15,156 nt of DNA from Pirellulales bacterium (GTDB taxonomy: Bacteria > Planctomycetota > Planctomycetia > Pirellulales > JAICIG01). Each line of letters starts with the position of its first letter. The first letter of the stretch is position 1. A program made the translations under genes and the position numbers. The notes under the pieces are model-generated. The model was not told the DNA's origin. It searched no databases and was given only the letters and a program-made list of their open reading frames with translations. Location of the stretch: assembly GCA_025924495.1 (NCBI GenBank), contig JAICIG010000169.1, positions 1 through 15,156 on the forward strand, written 5' to 3'. Below, piece by piece: positions 1-7,403 of this stretch.

Positions 1-33
1 AATCGTCTTGTTCACTGGTCGGAGGGTTAAACG

Positions 34-339
34 ATGGGGCCTTCACTACCGTTTGTGCTTGCCAAACCGCCGTGCAAGTTAGCCGTCGATGTTGTTGATG
101 CCGCGACGATCGGCTTTCGCGCCGACGGCCGGCTTCTTGTGCTGCATTGTACGCCGCGCACTTGCGAGGTGCGCGACTATCGCCGCGATGGCAAAGTAAA
201 AGTCTTGTTGACGCTTACGGGCGGCCAACGGCACATTGCGTGCGAAGACGTCGGCGGGCAACTTGTGTTTTCCGTCGACGGCCAAGCAGTCTTCGATATG
301 CCGACGGGGCGGGAGTTGTGGAGCTTGTACAGCGCATGA
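34..339 (+). CDS. hypothetical protein, 101 aa, in integrated element
   Basis: I do not recognise this protein. The ATG is preceded by GGAGGG about 6 bases upstream, a good ribosome site, which supports both the gene and its start. The product is a soluble-looking mixed alpha/beta protein with no membrane helix or signal peptide. Short hydrophobic stretches alternate with charged turns (for example GRLLVLH near residue 32 and GQLVFSVDGQAVF near residue 75), which suggests a small beta-rich domain. A hairpin followed by T residues starts right after its stop codon, so it is probably transcribed as its own unit or as the last gene of a unit entering from the left. It lies upstream of an excisionase-like gene and a recombinase, so it is probably cargo or an accessory gene of the same element. 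Function unknown; the evidence that it is real is the ribosome site and the terminator. Confidence 0.6.
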   Translation: MGPSLPFVLAKPPCKLAVDVVDAATIGFRADGRLLVLHCTPRTCEVRDYRRDGKVKVLLTLTGGQRHIACEDVGGQLVFSVDGQAVFDMPTGRELWSLYSA

Positions 340-383
340 AAAAGCCGCGACAGGTGGGGCAGGAACCTGACGCGGCGTGTTTT
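339..383 (+). terminator. Rho-independent terminator after the 34-339 gene
   Basis: An inverted repeat has arms at 344-355 (GCCGCGACAGGT) and 365-376 (ACCTGACGCGGC). It forms 11 of 12 pairs with a single A.A mismatch around a 9-nt loop. It is preceded by five A residues and followed by GTGTTTT. It begins five bases after the stop codon of the upstream gene. Position, stem strength and the T tract all fit an intrinsic terminator; the A tract on the left could let it work in the other direction too. Confidence 0.75.
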
Positions 384-400
384 GTCGGGTTGCCCCGACA
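383..400. promoter_or_regulatory. short inverted repeat upstream of the excisionase-like gene
   Basis: A perfect 7-bp inverted repeat (TGTCGGG / CCCGACA) around a 4-nt loop lies directly after the terminator and about 58 bases before the start at 458. It could extend the terminator or be a binding site for the small DNA-binding protein encoded next. Nothing in the sequence decides between these. Confidence 0.3.
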
Positions 401-457
401 GAGAATCAGTTTACCAATCGGGCTGAGCAAGTCAAACGTTTTGGGCAGAGGGGCAAT

Positions 458-739
458 ATGTTGGATATCACCGAAGCGGCCAAGCGACTTGGCTACAGCC
501 CGAAGGGGCTGCGCAAGATCGTAGAACGTTCGCGCGCCAAGGCTAACGGCAGCCCAACGCATGGTCCAACGATCAAGTTTTTCCAAGCCGGCCCGCGGGG
601 AGCGATCCGATTCCGCCCCGAATGGCTCGATTCCTTTATTGCCGAAAATACGATCGATCCGCACGCGGCCCGACATGTTCCGCCCAAGTCTCACAGGCCG
701 CAGCGAGCGGAGAGCAAGATTGGCCACGGCTTCGACTAG
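458..739 (+). CDS. excisionase-like helix-turn-helix protein
   Basis: A 93-residue protein. Residues 2-25 (LDITEAAKRLGYSPKGLRKI and what follows) match the start of MerR/excisionase-type helix-turn-helix domains, in which a D-I-T-E-A-A-x-x-L-G pattern forms the first helix and turn. The IRFRPEWLDSFI stretch near residue 55 fits the wing and final helix of this fold. The ATG at 458 was chosen because AGAGGGG lies just upstream and the domain starts right after it; the frame is open further upstream to 377 but the extra residues look unrelated. Such small proteins direct excision or control transcription in integrative elements. The gene converges on the recombinase, and the two stop codons overlap in the four bases CTAG at 736-739. 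The tail after residue 70 is basic and probably disordered. Excisionase versus plain regulator cannot be settled from sequence alone. Confidence 0.75.
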   Translation: MLDITEAAKRLGYSPKGLRKIVERSRAKANGSPTHGPTIKFFQAGPRGAIRFRPEWLDSFIAENTIDPHAARHVPPKSHRPQRAESKIGHGFD

Positions 740-1917
740 GCTGAAGCCCAAAGCGGATCAGTATAGGCTTCGCACCAATCGGCATAGTGCGCCCAACAAA
801 CCTCTCGGCTGTTGCCCATCAACGCGGCCAGCACTTCAATTGTTGTCGGTTTGCCCGTCCAAAAGCCGGCAAGCGCGCGCTTCGCGTAGGTGTGCCGGCA
901 AGAGTACATGCACGCGTTATCATCAAGCTTGATACCGTTGCGCGCAAGGCGTTTCCTCAATCGCCGAAAGGCTGCACCAAGGTGCGTTTGCGTCCAAGGT
1001 TTCCCGCGGCCGTTTCGGAACAACGGCCCCTCCGGGTAAAGCCTCATTTGACGCTCAACAATTCCGATCACTTCGCGGGCGGTATCTTCGCTGTTGGGAA
1101 TGCGAATGATCCGCCCTTTCTTCGTTTGCCTCCCCGTTTTCGATTCTTCGGGCGAGAATCGCCATTCCATGCCGTTGTCGGTTACCCGAACATGCTCCGC
1201 GGTTAGCTTTGCGAATTCGCAGCCATACCGGGCGCCCGTGCGGATGCAGACTTTGATTGCATCGGCAAGCGGTGGCTTCGCGAACTGATAACAGGCTTTC
1301 TCTTGCTCTGGCGTGATATAGGTCTTGCGGATGTTTGACCGTGCCACGGTGTAGCCTTTGAGCGGGTTCCGCGACAGAACGCCAGCTCTGACGCAATAGT
1401 TGAGCGCCCGTTTTACGGCCTGAACCTTTGTGCGTTTGCAGCCGTCCCAAGACTTGTGGGCCGCTAACCATTGGTCAATGTCGAGTGGCTTCAAGTCGCG
1501 GACTAGCTTTGTGCCGTAGCCATCATGGATAGGTTTGAACTTCGCCCGCTCTGCTTTGGTCTTGCCACGGGCCGCAGCCGGAAGCCCAGAATAGAAATCA
1601 AACAAGCTGGCGGCCCGTTGCCTGTAGGTCGATTTGGCACCTGAGGCCAACGCATGGTCAAGGTAGAGCTTGCACGCGGTTTTGACCGTCAGTTCATCAA
1701 GCACGGCCGTTTCTTCGGCCGGCTGGCGTTGCTTCTCTGCTCGATAACGCAAGTACGCATCGCGCAAGACCGCCTGGGGCGTTCGCTGTTCGCGGATCGG
1801 CTCGCCATTCTCGAATCGCAACAGCGTGAAGTCTGTTGCGCACCAGCCCCGCCCTTTGCGATAGAAATAGCCCCGGTTGTGGCTGCCTCGCTTGCGGCCC
1901 CCTATACGACTTCCCAT
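736..1917 (-). CDS. tyrosine recombinase (phage-type integrase)
   Basis: A 393-residue site-specific integrase that cuts and rejoins DNA through a 3'-phosphotyrosine link. Residues 75-190 form the core-binding SAM-like domain; residues 200-385 form the catalytic domain. Visible active-site residues are R230 (in RTGARYGCE), K260 (in ESKTGR), R341 (in SCRHT) and the nucleophile Y378 (in WAHYADW). The H of the usual HxxR box is Y338 and the usual LGH box reads MGN (N369), so two standard histidines are changed. The ATG at 1917 was chosen because GGGAGG lies at 1927-1932 with 9-base spacing; the frame stays open to a TTG at 2046, but that stretch runs through a 12-bp tandem repeat and lacks such support. 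The N-terminus (residues 1-25) is basic, as in arm-binding regions. The gene points away from the adjacent tRNA-Arg and converges with the excisionase-like gene. Confidence 0.93.
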   Translation of the reverse strand: MGSRIGGRKRGSHNRGYFYRKGRGWCATDFTLLRFENGEPIREQRTPQAVLRDAYLRYRAEKQRQPAEETAVLDELTVKTACKLYLDHALASGAKSTYRQRAASLFDFYSGLPAAARGKTKAERAKFKPIHDGYGTKLVRDLKPLDIDQWLAAHKSWDGCKRTKVQAVKRALNYCVRAGVLSRNPLKGYTVARSNIRKTYITPEQEKACYQFAKPPLADAIKVCIRTGARYGCEFAKLTAEHVRVTDNGMEWRFSPEESKTGRQTKKGRIIRIPNSEDTAREVIGIVERQMRLYPEGPLFRNGRGKPWTQTHLGAAFRRLRKRLARNGIKLDDNACMYSCRHTYAKRALAGFWTGKPTTIEVLAALMGNSREVCWAHYADWCEAYTDPLWASA

Positions 1918-1978
1918 TGGCGTTTGCCTCCCATACGATAGACTAGCCCGCGCCGGCGGCAGTGAACGCACGTTCAGA

Positions 1979-2002
1979 CAAAAATACTGCCAAAAATACT
2001 GC
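1979..2002. repeat. 12-bp tandem repeat between integrase and tRNA
   Basis: CAAAAATACTGC occurs twice in perfect tandem, followed by a partial third start (CAA). It lies between the integrase start and the tRNA-Arg, an AT-rich patch in GC-rich DNA. Its place and repeat form fit arm-type recombinase sites or part of the integrase promoter; this is inference. Read on the minus strand in the integrase frame it would encode WQYFWQYF, which argues against the longer TTG-started protein. Confidence 0.55.
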
Positions 2003-2057
2003 CAACCCGGCTTGGAGCAATCGTAGGGCCCAGGAAAATAGGGCAAATCGATACAGA

Positions 2058-2130
<73 letters not shown>

Positions 2131-2292
2131 CTTGATCATCGCCTAGGAAAACGAGCGGTCTTGCCGCATTTTCACGGGCCTTGTCATGCGCGGTGCGCAA
2201 TTCGCGAAGCAAGCCATTCCCAGCGCCGGATGGAACCGGATTGCTTCAGGCAGGGCCGGCATTGAGTTTCCGTGGGCGATGAACAACATCGT

Positions 2293-4215
2293 TCAAAGCA
2301 AACCGGCGGAGGATGCTTCCGCGTGGCGGGGCCTCACGTGACGGCGGATGGCGGCAAAAAACTCGGCCCGCTCAATTGGCTTGGTGCATACCTCGTCGCA
2401 GCCGGCAGCCCGGCACTTCTCATGCTCGGTGCTGAGTGCGTGGGCCGTTAGCGCAATGATCGGCTCCCGATACTCTGACGCACGCAGGCGGCTTGTAGCT
2501 TCGTAACCGTCCAAAATCGGCATCTGCATGTCCATCAAAATCAGGTCAAAGGCGGAGCCTCGCCGGAGTTCCTCGAGCGCCAAGTGAACAGCCGATTGGC
2601 CGTCGTCGGCCAGCACAACCTCCGCCCCAGTGCTTTGCAACAAACAGCAAATCAGTCGCTGGTTGTCGGCACAGTCTTCCGCGATCAGGATGCGGCAATC
2701 TGCCAGGCGAGGGTTTTCTGCGCTGCCGGTAACCCTTGTGTCGCGCGGCGCAATGTCGCGGGCTGTAGCTTCGCCGTCGCTTGCCATCGGTGCGTCGTCG
2801 ACGCCGGACAATCGCGTTCGGGCAACCGGCAGGCTGACGGTGAAACAGCTCCCCTTTTCCGGTTCGCTGGTCGCCTCGATGGTCCCGCCCATCATCTGCA
2901 CCAAGCGGCGACAGATCGCCAATCCCAAGCCCGTGCCGCCATAGCGCCGAGAAGTCGACCCGTCGGCCTGACTAAACGGCTGGAACAGCCGGCTCAATTC
3001 CTGCTGAGTCATTCCGATACCCGAATCGCGGACAGCGAACTCGATGCGGCCAGGGCCGGTTCGCGGTCCTTTCCACGTCGCGGCCACGTGCACCGCCCCA
3101 GTTTCCGTGAACTTGACGGCGTTGCCGACGAGATTCACCAGCACCTGCCTCAACCTCGTCGGGTCGGTCTCGATAGCGTTGGGCAACTCGACGTCGAAAT
3201 GCGACTCCAAGCGCAGATTCTCGGCCGAGGCGCGTGTCTCGAAAAGCGCCGTCGCGTCAGCCACGATCTGTCGGGGGGAGGCAAATCCCAGTTCCATGTC
3301 CAATCGTCCCGCTTCGATTTTTGAGAGATCAAGAATGTCGTTAATCACCTGCAGCAGGTGTTCGCCATTGCGATGAATCGTTTCTAAAGCGTCGCGGTGG
3401 CTAACAGGCGCCAAGTTGATCGGATTTCGCTTGCCCTCTCGTAGCAGTTCTGCATAGCCGAGAATCGCGGTAAGCGGCGTGCGGATTTCGTGACTCATGT
3501 TGGCCAAGAATTCGCTCTTGGCACGGTCTGCCGCCTGCGCTGCCAACATGGCGGCTTTCAGCGCCGTTCGGTGCCTGAGTTCGATGGCTTTATAGACAAG
3601 AGTCAGCACGGCTATGAACAGGACGAGTCGGATCAGGCCCGCCCATTGCACGGTGCGCAAAGTGGAGGCTGTGAACGGCGCGACGAAACTCACACCCATT
3701 TCTCGGGCCGCGAATAACCCGGAAACCGCCAACAAAGCAAACAGCGTCCAGAGCAAGCCCCACCGGGCGCCGGTCACGAAGACGGCGATAATCGGCAAGG
3801 ACACAACCCATGGGGTCACCGGCGCCGCCGGGCCGCCCGTGACCAGCGCCAACGCCGTGAACGTTCCCAGGGTCAAGGCCACCAGCAGATTGCCGCACAG
3901 CATCGGGCATTGCCCACTGCGGAGCACGAACGCAATGGTCGCCAACAGCAACGTTGTGACGAGGAGAATATTGACGGCAGACGACGCGCCCAGAAGTTGA
4001 TAGGCAATGGCAGAGACTGGCGCCCAAACGCTCATTCCCAGGCAAAAGGCCAGCACTCGCTGCGCCTGCTCGCTCTGCTCTGGCGAAATGGTTGGCGGCA
4101 GGAGCCACCGCCAGACGCACAACAGCGTGGCCTTTAGCGCGTCAATCGGCGAGCGCCTGCGCGTCAGCAACGCGGGGAGAGAGCACCAATTTCGCCTGTC
4201 GTGACAAGTAGCCAT
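2293..4215 (-). CDS. membrane hybrid histidine kinase (6 TM - HisKA - HATPase - REC)
   Basis: A 640-residue sensor kinase. Six hydrophobic helices lie at about residues 55-75, 79-98, 105-126, 133-149, 151-170 and 190-210, with only short loops, so there is no large periplasmic sensor. The cytoplasmic part follows: the HisKA domain with phosphorylated H242 in SHEIRTP; the HATPase with N box NLVGNAVKF (361-369), DSGIGM (397-402) and GGTGLGL (426-432); and a C-terminal receiver with acidic pair E513-D514, phosphoacceptor D562 in LMDMQMP, T590 and K612. There is no HPt domain and no adjacent response regulator, so the receiver must pass phosphate to a partner elsewhere or tune the kinase itself. 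The ATG at 4215 is used; a TTG at 4251 in frame would add 12 residues, and neither has a clear ribosome site. The signal is unknown; the membrane block does not match a sensor family I can name. Confidence 0.93.
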   Translation of the reverse strand: MATCHDRRNWCSLPALLTRRRSPIDALKATLLCVWRWLLPPTISPEQSEQAQRVLAFCLGMSVWAPVSAIAYQLLGASSAVNILLVTTLLLATIAFVLRSGQCPMLCGNLLVALTLGTFTALALVTGGPAAPVTPWVVSLPIIAVFVTGARWGLLWTLFALLAVSGLFAAREMGVSFVAPFTASTLRTVQWAGLIRLVLFIAVLTLVYKAIELRHRTALKAAMLAAQAADRAKSEFLANMSHEIRTPLTAILGYAELLREGKRNPINLAPVSHRDALETIHRNGEHLLQVINDILDLSKIEAGRLDMELGFASPRQIVADATALFETRASAENLRLESHFDVELPNAIETDPTRLRQVLVNLVGNAVKFTETGAVHVAATWKGPRTGPGRIEFAVRDSGIGMTQQELSRLFQPFSQADGSTSRRYGGTGLGLAICRRLVQMMGGTIEATSEPEKGSCFTVSLPVARTRLSGVDDAPMASDGEATARDIAPRDTRVTGSAENPRLADCRILIAEDCADNQRLICCLLQSTGAEVVLADDGQSAVHLALEELRRGSAFDLILMDMQMPILDGYEATSRLRASEYREPIIALTAHALSTEHEKCRAAGCDEVCTKPIERAEFFAAIRRHVRPRHAEASSAGLL

Positions 4216-4961
4216 GATCGACTCACTGAGGGAAACGGCCTGACGGCCCAATCAGGAAATCTTAGCTTTCGTCTGGCTGTCGCGGCAAAGCCTGGCCGCG
4301 CCGAAACTTTGAGTGCGCAAAAGGCGCTGCTGACAAGCGATTCCCGGCAGTTCCGCCAGCCGAGTCGCTTGATCGGAGGCCATATCGATTCATGCAATCT
4401 GCGCCCCCGTAACTGTCAATCTATCGGCTGTTTACTGGCGTGCGGCCACCTTCAAGTAGCGGGGCTGGCACTGCTTTGGCCAAATTTTGCTGACGGCCGG
4501 CGGCATAGTAAAGCCGTTACAACCATTCCGCCCGCGTTGCAACGTCTGGTTCATGCGGATCGCGGCGCCACTCTTGGCAGGATCCTTTTCGAATGGAGCG
4601 AATCAAGGCGGGTGAGTTTGTTAGAACGCGAATGCATACATCGAGAATGAGACTGCGACGACGAGCTTGGCCCGATGCCAATGGCGGCCGTCGCTGGTTG
4701 GCTAGCTCCGCTGCGTGCTCCGAACTGCTCAGGAAACCCGCCCCGGCTGCCGCTGGCAATCTGGGCATTTCATCTCGCCGTTCTGACGGCGGGCGGCCGA
4801 GTTGGATGAACGCAAAGCGGCGATCCAGCAGAATTCCGATTCTGAGCTTCACGAGACCAGCAACCACTTTAGTCCAGCATGCGCATGCTGTTTGCCTCAC
4901 AATGGGCATTTTATAGCCCCTTGCATTGCCTAGCATTCAGCGAGGGCCAAAGGAGGGCATC
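4216..4961. other. long gap between kinase and small gene
   Basis: About 745 bases with no gene I can support. Open frames on both strands (for example 4517-4936 minus) encode Arg/Pro/Ala-rich peptides without recognisable motifs. The gap holds the upstream region of the minus-strand kinase, and at its right end the palindrome and ribosome site of the 4962 gene. No hairpin with a T tract was seen. Confidence 0.5.
4875..4890. promoter_or_regulatory. 16-bp perfect palindrome upstream of the 4962 gene
   Basis: CAGCATGCGCATGCTG is perfectly self-complementary over 16 bases and lies 71 bases before the ATG at 4962. A weak promoter-like pair follows it (TGTTTG at 4889-4894, then TATAGC at 4912-4917 with 17 bases between). 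This would put the palindrome over or next to the -35, where a dimeric repressor could sit. No regulator is identified; the promoter reading is weak. Confidence 0.35.
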
Positions 4962-5261
4962 ATGGCAATTCGACTTCATGCCGAGTACACAGGCCACGGC
5001 ATTTTGCTGAGTCGTATCGAGACGCAAGACGGCGCCGAGAGCGTGCGAAACTTTTTCACTGAGCGAGGATTGGCCGCCACGATCGGCCCGCTCTCCTTTC
5101 CCGGCGATTACCGGGTCTTTCTGCCGGAGACAACGATGGATCGATTCGCTGCTCTGGCGGAAGATTGGAACATCGAATGCGAAATCCTCGACTTACGTAA
5201 GAAAATTACTGAGAACAAGGAACTGAACGACGCAGACAGGGAACGCTTGAAAGGGGATTAG
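4962..5261 (+). CDS. hypothetical protein, 99 aa
   Basis: I do not recognise a family. The ATG at 4962 has AAAGGAGGG ending four bases upstream, a strong ribosome site. The frame is open 12 codons further upstream, but those codons would include the ribosome site itself, so the shorter form is chosen. The product has a compact N-terminal part with alternating strands (MAIRLHAEYTGHGILLSRIE), a helix around residues 25-35, then GDYRVFLPE and a helix near residue 60. The last 30 residues are highly charged (LRKKITENKELNDADRERLK) and probably helical or disordered. There is no membrane helix, signal peptide or cysteine motif. It stands alone between a minus-strand kinase and a minus-strand dehydrogenase. 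Probably a real single-gene unit because of the ribosome site, the balanced composition and the palindrome upstream; function unknown. Confidence 0.7.
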   Translation: MAIRLHAEYTGHGILLSRIETQDGAESVRNFFTERGLAATIGPLSFPGDYRVFLPETTMDRFAALAEDWNIECEILDLRKKITENKELNDADRERLKGD

Positions 5262-5370
5262 CTCTCGGGGCGCGTAACTCGCTTCGCTCGCCGTTAAACT
5301 GTTCACTCACGCGTCGCCAGGCAGTCGGTTCTGAGCATCTGGAATGCGCAAGAGCGGTCCAGCCCAACGA

Positions 5371-6156
5371 CTAGAGCCGAGTCCCCACGATGTTTTGGTC
5401 GAAGTCGATGATCGAGCCGGTCATCAAACCCGACTTTTCCGATAGCAAGAAGGCGACGACCTCGGCGACTTCGCCCGGTTTGATCAGGCGGCCGAACGGC
5501 TGCATGCGTTCGGCTTCTTTCAACCACTGGTCCGAGGCGTTGTGAAACCGCTTCTGGATCGCCTCTTCGCCCGGCGTGTCCATCCAGCCGAGGTTCAGGC
5601 CGTTGATGCGAATCTGTCGGTTGACCACCGAGTTGGCGGCATTTTTCGTGAGCGTGACCAGCGCGCCCTTCGACATCGAGTAGGGGGTCAGGAACGGCTG
5701 CCCACCGTGGCTCGACATGCTGATGATATTCACGATCGAACCGCGAATGCCCTGCTCGATCATCAGCTTTAGCGCGCCTTGAATCAGGAAAAACGGGGCG
5801 CGGACGTTGAGCGCCATGATGCGATCGAACAGTTCCGGCGTCGAATCCAGAATCGTGCCCCGTTCCGACGTCGCGGCGCCGTTGACCAGATAATCGATGC
5901 GGCCGAACTCGCGGCGAGCCGACTCAATCACGTTGCGGCAGTCTTCGACCTTCGCCAAATCGGCGGGCACAAACACGGCGCGGCAATCTTGGCCGGTAAG
6001 CTGCTGAGCCACTCGTCGCCCGTTGTCGGCATTGCGGCCGCAGATGATCAGACCGCCGGCCATCTTGTCGGCCGCCAATCGCCGGGCGATCGCCTCGCCC
6101 AGCCCTTGCGTGCTGCCGGTCACGATCGCAATCTTCGTCGAAGTTTCTCGCGTCAT
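5371..6156 (-). CDS. short-chain dehydrogenase/reductase (SDR)
   Basis: A 261-residue NAD(P)-dependent oxidoreductase of classical SDR length. The cofactor motif TGSTQGLG is at residues 13-20, D66 follows in PADL, the NNAG-type motif reads NGAA at 92-95, N117 lies in ALNV, and the catalytic S146, Y159 and K163 lie in IISMSS and PYSMSK. R41 (CGRN) after the second strand suggests NADP(H) preference, an inference. The C-terminal half has the usual [19 protein letters not shown] pattern of the family. Substrate cannot be told; SDRs of this group act on sugars, fatty acyl groups and other alcohols or ketones. The ATG at 6156 is natural because the glycine-rich motif starts 12 residues in; GAGGG lies upstream at a long spacing. 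The gene stands alone. The second N of NNAG is G here and the G is A, a mild departure. Confidence 0.92.
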   Translation of the reverse strand: MTRETSTKIAIVTGSTQGLGEAIARRLAADKMAGGLIICGRNADNGRRVAQQLTGQDCRAVFVPADLAKVEDCRNVIESARREFGRIDYLVNGAATSERGTILDSTPELFDRIMALNVRAPFFLIQGALKLMIEQGIRGSIVNIISMSSHGGQPFLTPYSMSKGALVTLTKNAANSVVNRQIRINGLNLGWMDTPGEEAIQKRFHNASDQWLKEAERMQPFGRLIKPGEVAEVVAFLLSEKSGLMTGSIIDFDQNIVGTRL

Positions 6157-6464
6157 GGAATTCGTTGCCCTCGGAGAGAATCAGCGGACTCATCAAGACA
6201 ATATATTGCCAATCGGCCGCCCGCCATGGGCGATCGGCAGCGGCCAGAGCAATGACGGCCGCATTATAGCAGCGAACTGGAGCAAGTGCGTTCTAGCAAG
6301 ATGCCAACAAGAACTCATGGGACGCCTCAGGCAAGTTTGACGGAAAGCGGCGAACCAAAGGTCAGTGCGGAATGCGGAACGGGCGACGCCGTTTGCGTTG
6401 CTCCACCGTAGATCTGCTTTTTCAGCAACCCTAGCTAACTTCTTGTGACTGGAAATCGGGTCGC

Positions 6465-6505
6465 CCAACTTGGCCAAGATGTCCGCGCCAAGTTGGCCAT
6501 CTTCG
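6465..6505 (+). repeat. hairpin repeat family A, copy 1
   Basis: The 13-nt arms are 6465-6477 and 6493-6505 (10 of 13 pairs), around loop 6478-6492 (GATGTCCGCGCCAAG). A competing perfect 9-bp fold exists: CCAACTTGG at 6465-6473 with CCAAGTTGG at 6488-6496. The orientation is set by the loop and is the same as in the other copies. Confidence 0.85.
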
Positions 6506-6594
6506 ATCTCACTCCGAGCCTCCGCGCGCGGGATCCCCGGACGCTTTGCTCTCTTGGGTTAGAGCGATATCTCGATTTGCTGGACCGCTCGCCT

Positions 6595-6635
6595 CCAAGA
6601 TGCCCAAGATGCCCTCGCGAAGTTGGGCATCTTCG
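6595..6635 (+). repeat. hairpin repeat family A, copy 2
   Basis: The arms are CCAAGATGCCCAA (6595-6607) and TTGGGCATCTTCG (6623-6635), with 12 of 13 pairs and a C.C mismatch at the second position. The loop at 6608-6622 is GATGCCCTCGCGAAG. Relative to copy 3, several stem bases changed on both sides so that pairing was kept. Confidence 0.88.
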
Positions 6636-6693
6636 ATTGCGCAGCCCTGCTTCGATGTTTTCGCCTCTTCTTTCGTCCGCGTTCATTCCATGA

Positions 6694-6734
6694 CCAAGTT
6701 GGCCAAGATGCCCACTCGAAGTTGGCCAACTTCG
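6694..6734 (+). repeat. hairpin repeat family A, copy 3
   Basis: The arms are CCAAGTTGGCCAA (6694-6706) and TTGGCCAACTTCG (6722-6734), 12 of 13 pairs with the same C.C mismatch at the second position. The loop at 6707-6721 is GATGCCCACTCGAAG. The inner 11 bp are perfect. Confidence 0.88.
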
Positions 6735-6776
6735 GCAACTTATAAGTTCTCCCGCCGCCGGGTCGTCTTCCTCCCG

Positions 6777-6824
6777 CCAAGATGGCCACATCCCAAGATG
6801 CCCTCGCGAAATTGGCCACCTTCG
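6777..6824 (+). repeat. hairpin repeat family A, copy 4 (7-nt insertion in left arm)
   Basis: The left arm begins CCAAGATGGCCA at 6777 and carries seven extra bases before the CCAA next to the loop. The loop-equivalent block 6797-6811 is GATGCCCTCGCGAAA and the right arm is TTGGCCACCTTCG (6812-6824). The outer arm pairs 10 of 12 in one register. Confidence 0.8.
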
Positions 6825-7082
6825 TGTCGCCTCCCCTAGCATGCATTTTTTTGTCCGTGCACTCGCCTGCCTCGCTTTCTGACGCCTGAGACCTGATTTG
6901 TTCCGGCATGTGCCGGCGCGCACCGCCCCCGCAAAAAGTCACGGTCAGCCTACCACCCCGGTGGCTTGGCGCCGCGCGGCATGAAATCGCGGCAAAGCAG
7001 CGATTGATATTCCCTCGGCCGGGCGTCGGCCACGCCGACAGGTGCGCGCGTCGGGCCGGCTAATTGGCGTCGCGTGTTTGCG

Positions 7083-7403
7083 TCACAGGTCTTCACGGCA
7101 GGATGGCGGCAGATAGGTGCGGCAGTGGGGGCACAATTGAAACGCTGTCGAGAGCCGCGTCTGGCAGCGAGGGCAAGTTCGCGCCGGCGCCAGGGCCGCC
7201 GCGACGCGCTCGGTCGGTTGCAGCAGCACCGAGCGATCGGACGGCGCATCGCCCAATACGGCCAGGATCGAGGTATCTGAAACTTCACGCGGCGGCTGCA
7301 GGGTGACCCGGGTGTGGCATTTTGGGCACATTCCTTTCTTGCCTGCATCCTTGGCGTCGAAACGCAGTTTATGCCCGTTCGGGCAGCGCAGTTTGAAAGT
7401 CAT
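7083..7403 (-). CDS. double zinc-ribbon hypothetical protein, 106 aa
   Basis: A small protein with two likely zinc-binding knuckles. The first has C7 with H11 (CPNGH) and C26-x-x-C29 (CPKCH). The second, at the C-terminus, has C77-x-x-C80 (CPRC) and C91-x-x-C94 (CPHC), separated by 10 residues. A low-complexity linker (residues 35-75) joins them. The N-terminal pattern F-x-L-R-C-P-N-G-H-K-L-R-F is familiar from short planctomycete proteins of unknown role, sometimes fused to membrane or kinase domains. The ATG at 7403 was chosen because AGGAG lies 7 bases upstream; a TTG at 7418 would swallow that site. No neighbour suggests a pathway: repeats lie on both sides. It probably binds zinc and acts in protein or nucleic-acid contacts, which is inference. 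Confidence 0.8.
   Translation of the reverse strand: MTFKLRCPNGHKLRFDAKDAGKKGMCPKCHTRVTLQPPREVSDTSILAVLGDAPSDRSVLLQPTERVAAALAPARTCPRCQTRLSTAFQLCPHCRTYLPPSCREDL

Larger units (their letters stand above)
6157..7082. other. gene-free stretch carrying the hairpin repeat cluster
   Basis: About 925 bases with no convincing gene. Its main content is four same-orientation copies of a 15-nt-loop hairpin repeat (6465-6824). The open frames crossing it on the minus strand contain repeated G-H-L-G or S-W-P-S-W peptides that are by-products of the repeats. The spacers between copies (89, 58 and 41 bases) are not obviously related to each other. Confidence 0.6.

Noticed and set aside
1918..2046. N-terminal extension of the integrase from a TTG start
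   Set aside because: It would translate the 12-bp tandem repeat and skip the well-placed GGGAGG before the ATG at 1917.
4517..4936. Minus-strand 139-aa frame
   Set aside because: An internal start has an AAGGGG-like site, but the product is Arg/Pro/Ala-rich, low in recognisable structure and overlaps the upstream region of the 4962 gene. Not enough to call.
6465..6824. CRISPR array
   Set aside because: The repeats are diverged with compensatory changes, one carries an insertion, spacers are 89, 58 and 41 bases, and no cas gene is present.
6435..6942. Minus-strand open frames with repeated GHLG and SWPSW peptides, suggestive of a repeat protein
   Set aside because: The peptides appear in more than one frame and coincide exactly with the hairpin repeats; the rest is Arg/Ser-rich with no motif. 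They are by-products of the repeats.
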